A stretch of 64,000 nt of DNA. Origin: Nocardioides coralli (GTDB lineage: Bacteria > Actinomycetota > Actinomycetes > Propionibacteriales > Nocardioidaceae). Positions 18,371-26,646 of the stretch are shown here, piece after piece. Within the stretch, counting starts at the first letter, position 1. Each line of letters starts with the position of its first letter. The stretch is from the NCBI RefSeq assembly GCF_019880385.1, contig NZ_CP082273.1, forward strand, positions 2,790,001 to 2,854,000, in the 5' to 3' direction. The notes under the pieces are model-generated. The model worked only from the letters and a program-made list of their open reading frames with translations, did not search any database and was not told the DNA's origin. A program made the position numbers and the translations under genes.

Positions 18371-19984
18371 GTGGGCGGAGAGTGGCTGCGCGACGCCGTC
18401 ATCTACGAGATCTACCCCCAGTCGTTCGCGGACTCCGACGGCGACGGCATCGGCGACCTGCGGGGCGTCATCGACCACCTCGACCACGTGGCCTCGCTGG
18501 GCGTGGACGCGATCTGGTTCAACCCCTGCTTCGCCTCTCCGTTCGTCGACGCCGGGTACGACGTCTCGGACTACCTGCAGATCGCACCGCGCTACGGCAC
18601 CAACGACGACCTCGCCGAGCTGGTCGACCGGGCGCGGGAGCGCGGGCTGCGGGTGATCCTCGACCTGGTGGCCGGGCACACCTCCATCGAGCACGAGTGG
18701 TTCCAGGCCGAGCTCGCCGCCGCCGGGCCGGACCCGCGTGGCGACCGCTACATCTGGTGCGAGCAGCCGCCCGCCGAGGGGTGGGAGCTGGACATGCCCG
18801 GGACCCCGGCCTGGGTCCGCTCCCCCGGGCCGCGACCGGGGTACTACCTTAAGAACTTCTACGACGAGCAGCCCGCCCTCAACTTCGGGTGGACGACGAC
18901 CTCGCCGGACGAGCCGTGGCGCGACGCCATGGACGCCCCCGGCCCGCGCCGCAACCGGCAGGCGTTGCGCGACATCCTCGACTTCTGGCTCTCCCGCGGC
19001 GTCTCGGGCTTCCGGGTCGACATGGCCTTCTCCCTCGTCAAGGACTACGGCGTCGAGAAGGGCCTGGAGGCGTCGGTCGAGGTCTGGCGCGAGATCCGGG
19101 AGTGGCTGGACCAGGCCCACCCGGACGCGGTGCTGATCCCGGAGGGAACCGAGCCGCGCACCGGGCGTCCGCTGGTCTTCGACGCCGACTTCGCCCTCGT
19201 CATCCATGGTGCCCACGCCAGCCTCTTCGACAACCACGCCGCCGGGACGCTGCCGTTCCAGCCACCCCGGGAGCCCTTCTTCGACGCCGACGGTCGCGGC
19301 AGCACCGCGCCGTTCCTCGAGGCCTGGGCAGCGGCCCGCCGTGGGGACCCGCACCGTCCGGTCGTGCTGGCCACGGCCGACCACGACTTCAACCGGCTGC
19401 GTTGCGGCGGGCGGACGCCGGAGCAGCTCGGCGCAGCCTTCACCTTCCTGTTCACGTGGGGCTCGGTGCCCTCGCTCTACTACGGCGACGAGATCGGCAT
19501 GCGCTACCTCCCCGGCATGCCCGACGTGGAGGGGGCGATCTGCAACCCGGGCTACAACCGCGCCGGGTGCCGCACCCCCATGCAGTGGGACGACACGCCC
19601 AACGCCGGGTTCTCCATGGCCCCGGCGGACCGGCTCTACCTGCCCGTCGACCCAGACCCGAACCGGCCGACGGTGCAGGCCCAGGAGCAGGACCCCGGCT
19701 CGACGCTCACCCTGGTCCGGGAGCTGCTCGCCCTCCGGCGGGCCACCCCCGCCCTGCAGGGCCACGCCGAGACGCGCGTGCTCCACGACCACTACCCGCT
19801 CGCCTACACCCGGGGCGGCACCCACCTCGTGGTCGTCAACCCCCGCCGGGAGCCGGCCCACCTCGAGGCCCCGGAGGCCTCCGGCTCCTCGTTGCTCTGG
19901 GGGCGGGGCGTCGAGGTCGAGCCCGGGGGCGTGCAGGTGGCCGGCTTCGGCTACGGGGTGCTCGAGCTGGGACCGGGTTCCTAG
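18371..19984 (+). CDS. GH13 alpha-glycosidase (alpha-amylase superfamily)
   Basis: This 537-residue cytoplasmic enzyme (no signal peptide) acts on alpha-glucosides. The (beta/alpha)8 barrel starts at DAVIYEIYPQSFAD and includes DSDGDGIGDLRG. Predicted catalytic residues are the nucleophile Asp217 in GFRVDMAF and acid/base Glu258 in IPEGTEP. Two motifs are off-consensus: the usual VxNHTS is LVAGHTS, and the usual NHD is ADHD. A C-terminal beta domain covers the last 80 residues. The GTG start has GGAGGG seven bases upstream. It probably cleaves sugars brought in by the AglEFG-like importer downstream; the exact specificity is not readable. Confidence 0.85.
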   Translation: MGGEWLRDAVIYEIYPQSFADSDGDGIGDLRGVIDHLDHVASLGVDAIWFNPCFASPFVDAGYDVSDYLQIAPRYGTNDDLAELVDRARERGLRVILDLVAGHTSIEHEWFQAELAAAGPDPRGDRYIWCEQPPAEGWELDMPGTPAWVRSPGPRPGYYLKNFYDEQPALNFGWTTTSPDEPWRDAMDAPGPRRNRQALRDILDFWLSRGVSGFRVDMAFSLVKDYGVEKGLEASVEVWREIREWLDQAHPDAVLIPEGTEPRTGRPLVFDADFALVIHGAHASLFDNHAAGTLPFQPPREPFFDADGRGSTAPFLEAWAAARRGDPHRPVVLATADHDFNRLRCGGRTPEQLGAAFTFLFTWGSVPSLYYGDEIGMRYLPGMPDVEGAICNPGYNRAGCRTPMQWDDTPNAGFSMAPADRLYLPVDPDPNRPTVQAQEQDPGSTLTLVRELLALRRATPALQGHAETRVLHDHYPLAYTRGGTHLVVVNPRREPAHLEAPEASGSSLLWGRGVEVEPGGVQVAGFGYGVLELGPGS

Positions 19985-20823
19985 CCCGCCGCACTGGCGT
20001 CCGGCGACAGCGGGGCGACGGCAGCCCCGCTCAGGGCGTGCCGGGCGAGGGCGGAGGCCACGGCCTCGATCGAGCGGGGATCGATCGACATCCCGATGTG
20101 GGACGCGCTCACCTCGACCGCCACCGCCTCCGGGTCGACGCAGGCCCGCCAGTCGACGATGCCGTCCCGTCGCGAGTAGATGGCGGTGAAGGACATCCCC
20201 GGTGGCAACGGAGCCCGGCTCTCCTCGAAGCTCAGCCGTGCGCAGTCACCGGCGACGCAGTCCCCCGACATCAGGCCCGGCACGCCCGCCCGACTCAGCC
20301 GGACCAGCACGTCGACGCTCCGGCTGAGCGAGGCATGGTGCGCGGCCGGTGCCAGCATCGGGCTGCCCATCGTCACGATGCCGGAGATCAGGTCGGGACG
20401 ACGGACGGCGAGGGCCCGCGCGAGCATCCCGCCGAGGGAGTGTCCCACCACCTGGACCCGGGAGCCGCGGCGCAGCGCCACCGACTCGAGCCTGGCCTCC
20501 AGCTGGGTCGCCGCTGCCCGGGTGCAACCGACGTTCGCGTGGATCAGCGACCGGTAGGTGCGGTGGCCGCGCCGTCGGAGGGCACGGGCCATCAGCGAAA
20601 GACTGGCATCGCCTGCGAGGAAGCCGGGCACCAGCACCACCGGTTCTCCGCGGACGAGGTCGCGGACGACGTACGGCGTGGTCCGGCGGGCGCGCCGCTC
20701 CCCCGCGGCCCACGCCAGGTGGCGGCCCGCCTCCCCCACGATGCTGCCTTCCCGGAGCGCAGCCGCCAGCCGCGGCCGGTCGAAGCCCTCCGGCTGCAGA
20801 AACGTCCCGAGCGTCGGCGCCAT
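19981..20823 (-). CDS. alpha/beta hydrolase, PGAP1/lipase-like
   Basis: This 280-residue protein has VVLVPGFLAGDASLSLMA (oxyanion-hole region), the nucleophile elbow GHSLGGMLARALA and a plausible Asp in YSRRDGIVDW. The late histidine of the triad is probably in EVSASHIGMSIDP. This is the layout of triacylglycerol lipase/PGAP1-like esterases. The ATG is immediately preceded on its strand by a purine-rich stretch. It is convergent with the GH13 gene, overlapping its stop by four bases. The substrate is unknown. Confidence 0.8.
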   Translation of the reverse strand: MAPTLGTFLQPEGFDRPRLAAALREGSIVGEAGRHLAWAAGERRARRTTPYVVRDLVRGEPVVLVPGFLAGDASLSLMARALRRRGHRTYRSLIHANVGCTRAAATQLEARLESVALRRGSRVQVVGHSLGGMLARALAVRRPDLISGIVTMGSPMLAPAAHHASLSRSVDVLVRLSRAGVPGLMSGDCVAGDCARLSFEESRAPLPPGMSFTAIYSRRDGIVDWRACVDPEAVAVEVSASHIGMSIDPRSIEAVASALARHALSGAAVAPLSPDASAAG

Positions 20824-20913
20824 CTCGCGAGCGTAGGGCCGAACCCCCGCAGACTGGGGGATTTGGCGCCCCCATACCCAGTTCTCGACCAGCCGTGCTG
20901 TTCACTGGGACCC

Positions 20914-21834
20914 ATGAGCGCCGCCCCCTCCTCCGACCGCGACGTCTCCGTCTCCGAGGAGCTGTTCGCGCCGGTCAACGCCGAGGTGGAGCTGTGCTAC
21001 CAGACCTTCGGCGACCCCAGCGGCGAGCCGGTGCTGCTGGTGATGGGGCTGGGCGGGCCGATGACGTGGTGGGACCCCGAGTTCTGCGCGATGCTCGCGC
21101 GGCGCGGCCGCTACGTCATCCGGTTCGACAACCGCGACGTCGGCCGCTCCAGCCGCGGGACCGGGCGGGTGACCCGCCCGGCCCTGATCCGGGCGTTCAC
21201 CGGCCGCAGCGTGCGCCCGCCCTACACCCTCAGCGACCTCGGCGCGGACGCCTTCGGCCTGCTCGACCACCTCGGCCTGGCGTCGGCCCACGTCGTCGGC
21301 ATCTCGATGGGCGGCATGATCGCGCAGGTCATGGCGATCGACGCCCCGCAGCGGGTGCGGTCGCTCACGAGCATCATGTCGACCACGGGCAAGCGGACCG
21401 TCGGGTGGCAGCACCCGCGACTGCTGCCCCTGATGCTCGGGTCACGGGGTACCGACCGCGAGACCTACGCGCTCCAGTCCGCCAAGGCCTGGCAGGTCAT
21501 CGGGTCGCCGGCCTTCCCGCAGGCCATGGACGACACGCTGACCCGCGCCCGCGACACCTTCGACCGCGGTGTCTCCGCCAGCGGGGTGCTCCGACAGATG
21601 CTGGCGATCCTCGCCGAACCCGACCGTGGCCCCCGGCTGCGGGGGCTCCGGATCCCGGCGCTGGTCGTGCACGGCGACGCCGACCGGATGGTCCACGTCT
21701 CCGGCGGGCGTGCCACGGCCCGGTCCATCCCCGACGCCGAGCTGCTGGTCATCGAGGGGATGGGCCACGACCTGCCCCGCGAGCTCTACGACACCGTGGT
21801 CGAGGCCATCGGTCGGACGATCGAGCGAGCCTGA
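20914..21834 (+). CDS. alpha/beta fold hydrolase
   Basis: This 306-residue protein is similar to the haloperoxidase/epoxide hydrolase-like family. It shows VLLVMGLGGPMTWWDPEF, RFDNRDVGRS, the nucleophile elbow VGISMGGMIAQ (Ser), VHGDADRMV (Asp) and GMGHDLPREL (His), so the triad is complete. It is soluble, with no signal peptide. It is divergent from the lipase-like gene and followed by a strong hairpin. The substrate cannot be assigned. Confidence 0.85.
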   Translation: MSAAPSSDRDVSVSEELFAPVNAEVELCYQTFGDPSGEPVLLVMGLGGPMTWWDPEFCAMLARRGRYVIRFDNRDVGRSSRGTGRVTRPALIRAFTGRSVRPPYTLSDLGADAFGLLDHLGLASAHVVGISMGGMIAQVMAIDAPQRVRSLTSIMSTTGKRTVGWQHPRLLPLMLGSRGTDRETYALQSAKAWQVIGSPAFPQAMDDTLTRARDTFDRGVSASGVLRQMLAILAEPDRGPRLRGLRIPALVVHGDADRMVHVSGGRATARSIPDAELLVIEGMGHDLPRELYDTVVEAIGRTIERA

Positions 21835-21862
21835 GGCCCGACACGGCCAGACGTCGAGACGG

Positions 21863-21890
21863 GTGTGCCCCGGCCGCAGCCGGGGCACAC
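21863..21890. terminator. bidirectional terminator hairpin between convergent genes
   Basis: A perfect 12-bp inverted repeat (GTGTGCCCCGGC / GCCGGGGCACAC) with a 4-base loop lies between the ends of the hydrolase (+) and the ABC ATPase (-). No T-run follows on either strand, as is common for actinobacterial terminators. Confidence 0.75.
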
Positions 21891-21916
21891 GCAGAAGTGA
21901 TCGTTCGCGGACCGAC

Positions 21917-23008
21917 CTACTCGGAGAGCCGCTCGCCGGTCTCGGTGTCGAACACGTGGACGTGCTCGGGGTCGGTCGTCACGTAGACCGTGTCGCCCTT
22001 GTGGACGGTGTCGCGTGCCGACACCCGGACGATGATGTTGCCGGGCGCACCCTCGACCTCGCTGGTGCCGTAGACGAACGCGTCGGCGCCCAGCTCCTCC
22101 ACGACGGTCACCCGGACGGGGAGGCCGCCCTCCTCGGCCGACACCACCCGCCAGGCCTCCGGGCGGACACCGACCGTCACGTTGTTGTGCTGCGGACCCA
22201 TCTTGGTGCTGGCTGTCGGGTCCACCGGGACCAGGTAGTCGCCGATCTGGGCCTTGCCGTCCTTGGCGTGGGCCTGCAGCAGGTTCATCTGCGGGCTGCC
22301 GATGAAGCCGGCGACGAACAGGTTGATCGGCTTGTCGTAGAGCTTCAGCGGCGTGTCGACCTGCTGGAGGTAGCCGTCCTTCATCACGGCCACACGGTCA
22401 CCCATCGTCATGGCCTCCACCTGGTCGTGGGTGACGTAGACGGTCGTGACCCCGAGGTCGGCCTGCAGCTTCGCGATGTCCGTGCGGGTCTGGACGCGCA
22501 TCTTGGCGTCGAGGTTGGACAGCGGCTCGTCCATGCAGAAGACCTGCGGTGAGCGCACGATCGCGCGGCCCATGGCGACTCGCTGCCGCTGGCCGCCGGA
22601 CAGCGCCTTCGGCCGGCGCTCGAGGTACTCGGTGAGGCCGAGCAGCCGCGCCGCCTCCTCCACCCGCTGGCGCCGCTCGTCGTCGGGCACCTTCGCCATC
22701 TTGAGCGCGAAGCCCATGTTGTCGGCCACCGACATGTGGGGGTAGAGCGCGTAGTTCTGGAAGACCATGGCGATGTCGCGGTCCTTGGGCGGGAGGTTGG
22801 TGACCTCCTTGTCGCCGATGAAGATCTTGCCGTCGTTCACCTCCTCGAGGCCCGCCAGCATGCGCAGCGTCGTGGACTTGCCGCAGCCTGACGGCCCGAC
22901 GAGCACCATGAACTCGCCGTCCTTGATCTCGAGGTCGATGCCGGGCACTGCCGGCTTGTCCGCGCCGGGGTACCAGCGCTGGGCCTTCTCGAACCTGACG
23001 TTCGGCAT
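21917..23008 (-). CDS. sugar ABC transporter ATP-binding protein, MsiK/AglK/UgpC type
   Basis: This 363-residue CUT1 importer ATPase has Walker A GPSGCGKST (about 38-46), Q-loop VFQNYALYPHM, signature LSGGQRQRVAMGRA, Walker B CMDEPLSNLDAK, H-loop YVTHD, then the TOBE/OB regulatory tail (about 240-363). I prefer the ATG at 23008 to the in-frame one 15 bases upstream because AAGGAG lies eight to nine bases before it. It is transcribed away from the AglEFG-like genes, which lack their own ATPase, so it should power them. MsiK-type ATPases in Streptomyces serve several importers. Confidence 0.9.
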   Translation of the reverse strand: MPNVRFEKAQRWYPGADKPAVPGIDLEIKDGEFMVLVGPSGCGKSTTLRMLAGLEEVNDGKIFIGDKEVTNLPPKDRDIAMVFQNYALYPHMSVADNMGFALKMAKVPDDERRQRVEEAARLLGLTEYLERRPKALSGGQRQRVAMGRAIVRSPQVFCMDEPLSNLDAKMRVQTRTDIAKLQADLGVTTVYVTHDQVEAMTMGDRVAVMKDGYLQQVDTPLKLYDKPINLFVAGFIGSPQMNLLQAHAKDGKAQIGDYLVPVDPTASTKMGPQHNNVTVGVRPEAWRVVSAEEGGLPVRVTVVEELGADAFVYGTSEVEGAPGNIIVRVSARDTVHKGDTVYVTTDPEHVHVFDTETGERLSE

Positions 23009-23010
23009 GA

Positions 23011-23106
23011 TCTTCTCCTTCACCGGCAGGTACGTGCCGGACGATCCGTAGTGAGGATTTGACCGCCGCGACCGGGTGTGAAGCCGGTCACAGCACCCCC
23101 AGCCTA
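23011..23106 (-). promoter_or_regulatory. promoter and folded leader of the MsiK-like gene
   Basis: On the minus strand a TAGGCT hexamer (23106-23101) fits the actinobacterial -10 pattern TANNNT; no good -35 is seen. The leader of about 90 bases then holds two small hairpins: GACCG/CGGTC with a loop TTCACACC-like, and CCGGCA/TGCCGG around a 6-base loop just before the AAGGAG ribosome site. An RNA motif upstream of actinobacterial msiK genes has been described (Weinberg and co-workers); whether this is it needs a covariance-model search. Confidence 0.35.
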
Positions 23107-23177
23107 ACCACAGGGACCGATGGCGACGAATGGCGCGATCGTGACCGGATCGAGATCCCGGATGTGCGGACCGGCCC

Positions 23178-23206
23178 TTGACGCCGGTTTGCGCAAACGT
23201 TTACAT
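23178..23206 (+). promoter_or_regulatory. putative sigma-A-type promoter of the AglEFG-like operon
   Basis: TTGACG (23178-23183) and TTACAT (23201-23206) are separated by 17 bp, a housekeeping-type promoter 41 bp upstream of the binding-protein start codon. The -35 is good and the -10 weak. The LacI-type operator covers the spacer and the -10. Confidence 0.55.
23192..23205. promoter_or_regulatory. LacI-family operator
   Basis: CGCAAACGTTTACA matches the LacI/GalR consensus TGNAANCGNTTNCA at nine of ten fixed positions, with the central CG at 23198-23199. Sitting on the spacer and -10 of the AglE promoter, a bound repressor would block RNA polymerase. The LacI-family protein encoded at 28056-29093 is the obvious candidate, which is inference. 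Confidence 0.7.
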
Positions 23207-23246
23207 CGGTGTGAGGACCATCACAGCCCAGGGAGAGGGAGCACTG

Positions 23247-24617
23247 ATGAGATCACGTCGAACCCGACTCGGCGTCGCCACCGTCGCCGTCGCCGGCCTC
23301 GTGCTGGCCGGCTGCGCGGCGGAGGAGAGCGGAGAGCCGCAGACTGCCGGGGGCGAGGCTCCCGGAGCGGGACAGCCCGAGTGTGAGCAGCTCGAGCAGT
23401 TCGGCGACCTGAGCGGTCGCTCGGTCAGCGTCTACACATCGATCATCGAGCCCGAGTCGGACGCCCACAAGGCGTCCTACGAGGTGTTCGAGGAGTGCAC
23501 CGGAGCCACGGTGGAGTACGAGGGCTCCTCGGAGTTCGAGGCCCAGCTCGTCGTCCGCGTGCAGGGCGGCAACGCCCCCGACATCGCCTACATCCCGCAG
23601 CCCGGCCTATTGGCCACGCTGGTCCGCGACACCGGCGAGATCGTCGCGGCGCCCGACCCGGTCTCCGACAACGTCGACGAGTTCTTCGGCGAGGACTGGC
23701 GCCTCTACGGCACGGTCGACGACACCCTCTACGCCGCGCCCCTCGGCGCCAACGTGAAGTCGTTCGTCTGGTACTCCCCCAAGAAGTTCCAGCAGGAGGG
23801 CTGGGAGGTCCCGGAGACGTGGGACGACATGATCGCCCTGTCCGACCAGATCGCCCAGAGCGGCATGAAGCCCTGGTGCGCCGGCATCGAGTCGGGTGAC
23901 GCCACCGGCTGGCCGACCACCGACTGGCTCGAGGACGTCATGCTCCGCACCGCCGGCGCGGACACCTACGACCAGTGGGTCAACCACGAGATCCCGTTCG
24001 ACGACCCGGCCGTGGTCGAGGCGCTCGACCAGGTCGGTGAGATCCTCAAGAACCCCGACTACGTCAACGGCGGCATCGGGGACGTGAAGTCGATCGCGAC
24101 CACGGCCTTCCAGGAGGGTGGCCTGCCGATCCTCGACAACGAGTGCGCCCTGCACCGCCAGGCGAGCTTCTACGCGGCGCAGTGGCCGGAGGGCACCGAG
24201 GTGGCGGAGAACGGTGACGTCTTCGCCTTCTACCTGCCGCCCATCGGCGAGGAGTTCGGCAACCCGGTCCTCGGTGGTGGCGAGTTCGTGGCCGCCTTCT
24301 CCGACGAGCCCGAGGTGCAGGCCTTCCAGACCTACCTCTCGAGCGACATCTGGGCCAACGAGAAGGCCAAGGCCACGCCCGGTAGTGGCTGGGTCAGCGC
24401 CAACACCGCGCTGGAGATCTCCAACCTCAACAGCCCGATCGACCAGCTGTCGGCGGAGATCCTGCAAGACCCCGAGGCGGTCTTCCGCTTCGACGGCTCC
24501 GACCTCATGCCCGCTGCCGTGGGCTCGGGTTCGATGTGGACCGAGATGACCAAGTGGATCACTGGTCAGGACACGGAGACCACGCTCGCGAACCTCGAGA
24601 GCTCCTGGCCGAGCTGA
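23247..24617 (+). CDS. alpha-glucoside-type ABC transporter substrate-binding lipoprotein (AglE-like)
   Basis: This 456-residue lipoprotein has a signal peptide ending in LAGC (Cys about 17), followed by a flexible acidic/Gly linker. The solute-binding fold includes VQGGNAPDIAYIPQPG, GANVKSFVWYSPKKF, ETWDDMIALSDQI and a WPTTDWLEDVML segment. By recollection it resembles AglE of the alpha-glucoside importers. I use the ATG at 23247, preceded by GGGAGAGGGAGC; the in-frame ATG at 23178 would lie on the -35 element. It delivers oligosaccharide to the two permeases downstream. Confidence 0.87.
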   Translation: MRSRRTRLGVATVAVAGLVLAGCAAEESGEPQTAGGEAPGAGQPECEQLEQFGDLSGRSVSVYTSIIEPESDAHKASYEVFEECTGATVEYEGSSEFEAQLVVRVQGGNAPDIAYIPQPGLLATLVRDTGEIVAAPDPVSDNVDEFFGEDWRLYGTVDDTLYAAPLGANVKSFVWYSPKKFQQEGWEVPETWDDMIALSDQIAQSGMKPWCAGIESGDATGWPTTDWLEDVMLRTAGADTYDQWVNHEIPFDDPAVVEALDQVGEILKNPDYVNGGIGDVKSIATTAFQEGGLPILDNECALHRQASFYAAQWPEGTEVAENGDVFAFYLPPIGEEFGNPVLGGGEFVAAFSDEPEVQAFQTYLSSDIWANEKAKATPGSGWVSANTALEISNLNSPIDQLSAEILQDPEAVFRFDGSDLMPAAVGSGSMWTEMTKWITGQDTETTLANLESSWPS

Positions 24618-24632
24618 CGCACCACGCGTGAC

Positions 24633-24665
24633 GGGGGATGTCCGGGCCCCGCCCGGGCATCCCCC
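24633..24665 (+). terminator. intercistronic hairpin between binding protein and permeases
   Basis: A 14-bp near-perfect inverted repeat (GGGGGATGTCCGGG / CCCGGGCATCCCCC, one G-U pair, 5-base loop) starts 16 bp after the binding-protein stop and ends 30 bp before the permease start. Such stems often stabilise or attenuate messages so that binding protein exceeds permease. Confidence 0.6.
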
Positions 24666-24694
24666 CTACGCGCACCACTATCGGGAGGGACCGC

Positions 24695-25681
24695 ATGAGC
24701 ACGTCAGACAAGCTCATCCAGATGGTGATCGCGGTGGTGCTCTTCTTCGCCGTGATGACCGTCATCCTGCTCGTGACTCAGCGCCTGCGGTCACGGAGCG
24801 GGGAGCGCATCCAGGCCGCGGCCTTCGTCGCCCCGGCCCTGATCCTCATCACCATCGGGCTGCTGTACCCGGCAATCCGCACGATCTACCAGTCGTTCTT
24901 CGGCAACGCCTACGAACCGATCGTGGGCATGAACCCCAACAACTTCGACGGCTTCGACAACTACGTCCAGATCTTCACCGACTCGGGGCTCCTCAAGGTG
25001 CTCCGCAACACCGCGATCTGGGTGATCCTCACCCCGATCCTGGCCACCGGCATCGGCCTCGTCTACGCCGTCCTGGTCGACCGGTCCCGCTTCGAGAAGT
25101 TCGCCAAGGCCCTGATCTTCCTGCCGATGGCGATCTCCCTGGTCGGGGCCTCGATCATCTGGAAGTTCGTCTACGACTACAAGGCCACCGAGCAGGACCA
25201 GCTGGGCGTCCTCAACGCCCTGCTCAAGCTCGTCGGCGTCGATACCTACCGGTTCCTGCTGACGGAGCCGTGGAACACGTTCTTCCTCATCGTCATCATG
25301 GTCTGGGTCCAGGCCGGTTTCGCCATGACGGTGCTCTCCGCGGCCATCAAGGCCATCCCCGACGACATCATCGAGGCCGCCCGTCTCGACGGCGTCGGCG
25401 GTCTGCGGATGTTCCGCTACATCACGGTGCCGAGCATCAGACCGTCGCTGATCGTGGTCCTCACGACCATCAGCATCACGACCCTGAAGGTCTTCGACAT
25501 CGTCCGGACCGCGACCGGCGGCCAGTTCGGCACGAGCGTGCTGGCCAACGAGTTCTACGTGCAGAGCTTCCGGTCCTTCGACTTCGCGCTCGGCGCGGCG
25601 CTCGCGGTCCTGATCTTCATCCTGGTGACACCGATCGTCATCTACAACGTCCGGCAGATGCGTCGGCTGGAGGCACGATGA
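24695..25681 (+). CDS. alpha-glucoside-type ABC transporter permease (AglF-like)
   Basis: This 328-residue permease has an N-terminal helix (about residues 6-30) and then six core helices. The stretch PMAISLVGASIIWKFVYDY is characteristic of AglF-type permeases. The EAA loop is EAARLDGVGGLRMFRYITVP. The ATG at 24695 follows GGGAGGGA, so I reject the in-frame start 57 bases upstream, which falls in the hairpin. Its stop overlaps the next gene (ATGA). Confidence 0.88.
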   Translation: MSTSDKLIQMVIAVVLFFAVMTVILLVTQRLRSRSGERIQAAAFVAPALILITIGLLYPAIRTIYQSFFGNAYEPIVGMNPNNFDGFDNYVQIFTDSGLLKVLRNTAIWVILTPILATGIGLVYAVLVDRSRFEKFAKALIFLPMAISLVGASIIWKFVYDYKATEQDQLGVLNALLKLVGVDTYRFLLTEPWNTFFLIVIMVWVQAGFAMTVLSAAIKAIPDDIIEAARLDGVGGLRMFRYITVPSIRPSLIVVLTTISITTLKVFDIVRTATGGQFGTSVLANEFYVQSFRSFDFALGAALAVLIFILVTPIVIYNVRQMRRLEAR

Positions 25682-26643
25682 GCACCACGACACCCCCGCC
25701 GGCCGTACCCCAGGCCGACGTCGACACCCCGACCGAACCCAAGCAGCGCTCGGCCGCGTCGGTCGCCCGCGACGCGCTCTCGAGCCGGGCGGCCTCGGGC
25801 GCCGCCATCGTGATCGCGATCCTGTGGACGCTGCCCACCTTCGGCCTGTTCGTCTCCTCCTTCCGCCCCGAGGGCGAGGTCAAGACCAACGGCTGGTGGA
25901 ACGTCATCACGGATCCGCAGTTCACGCTCGACAGCTACCAGTCGGTGATCAGCGGGTCCAACAACATCAACCTGGCGAGCTACTTCATCAACTCGATCGT
26001 CATCACGATCCCGTCGGTGCTCATCCCGATCTCGCTGGCGGTGATGGCGTCCTACGCGTTCGCGTGGATCGAGTGGAAGGGCCGCGACATCCTGTTCGTG
26101 GCCGTCTTCGCCCTGCAGATCGTCCCCATCCAGGTGACGATGATCCCGCTGCTCCGCCTCTACGTGGAGCCGCCGTTCAACCTGATGCCGCTCGCCGGCA
26201 ACGACGCCCCTGGCGGCGGGTTCTACACCGTGTGGCTCTCCCACACGATCTTCGCGCTGCCGTTGGCGATCTTCCTGATCCACAACTTCATGCGGGAGAT
26301 CCCCGGAGAGCTGGTGGAGTCGGCCCGCGTCGACGGCGCCGGGCACGTGCAGATCTTCAGCCGGATCATGCTGCCGCTGATGACACCCGCGATCGCGGCG
26401 TTCGGCATCTTCCAGTTCCTGTGGGTCTGGAACGACCTGCTGGTCGCCCTGGTGTTCGCCGGCGGCTCGCCAGACGTGTCACCCCTGACCGTCCGGCTCG
26501 CCGCACTGGCCGGGCAGCGGGGCGAGGACTGGCACCTGCTCTCGGCGGGCGCGTTCGTCTCGCTCGTGGTGCCGCTGATCGTGTTCCTCTCGCTGCAGCG
26601 GTACTTCGTCCGCGGCCTGCTGGCCGGAAGCGTCAAGGGATGA
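25678..26643 (+). CDS. carbohydrate ABC transporter permease (AglG-like)
   Basis: This 321-residue partner permease has a 35-residue polar N-terminus rich in Pro and Thr, six membrane helices, and the EAA loop ESARVDGAGHVQIFSRIMLP. The C-terminal RYFVRGLLAGSVKG is the standard ending of CUT1 inner permeases. With the previous protein it forms the transmembrane channel. It ends 3 bp from the convergent beta-glucosidase gene. Confidence 0.88.
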   Translation: MSTTTPPPAVPQADVDTPTEPKQRSAASVARDALSSRAASGAAIVIAILWTLPTFGLFVSSFRPEGEVKTNGWWNVITDPQFTLDSYQSVISGSNNINLASYFINSIVITIPSVLIPISLAVMASYAFAWIEWKGRDILFVAVFALQIVPIQVTMIPLLRLYVEPPFNLMPLAGNDAPGGGFYTVWLSHTIFALPLAIFLIHNFMREIPGELVESARVDGAGHVQIFSRIMLPLMTPAIAAFGIFQFLWVWNDLLVALVFAGGSPDVSPLTVRLAALAGQRGEDWHLLSAGAFVSLVVPLIVFLSLQRYFVRGLLAGSVKG

Positions 26644-26646
26644 GCG

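Noticed and set aside
23178..23246. An earlier in-frame ATG at 23178 for the AglE-like protein.
   Set aside because: It would put coding sequence over the promoter and operator and place 23 residues before a normal lipoprotein signal peptide.
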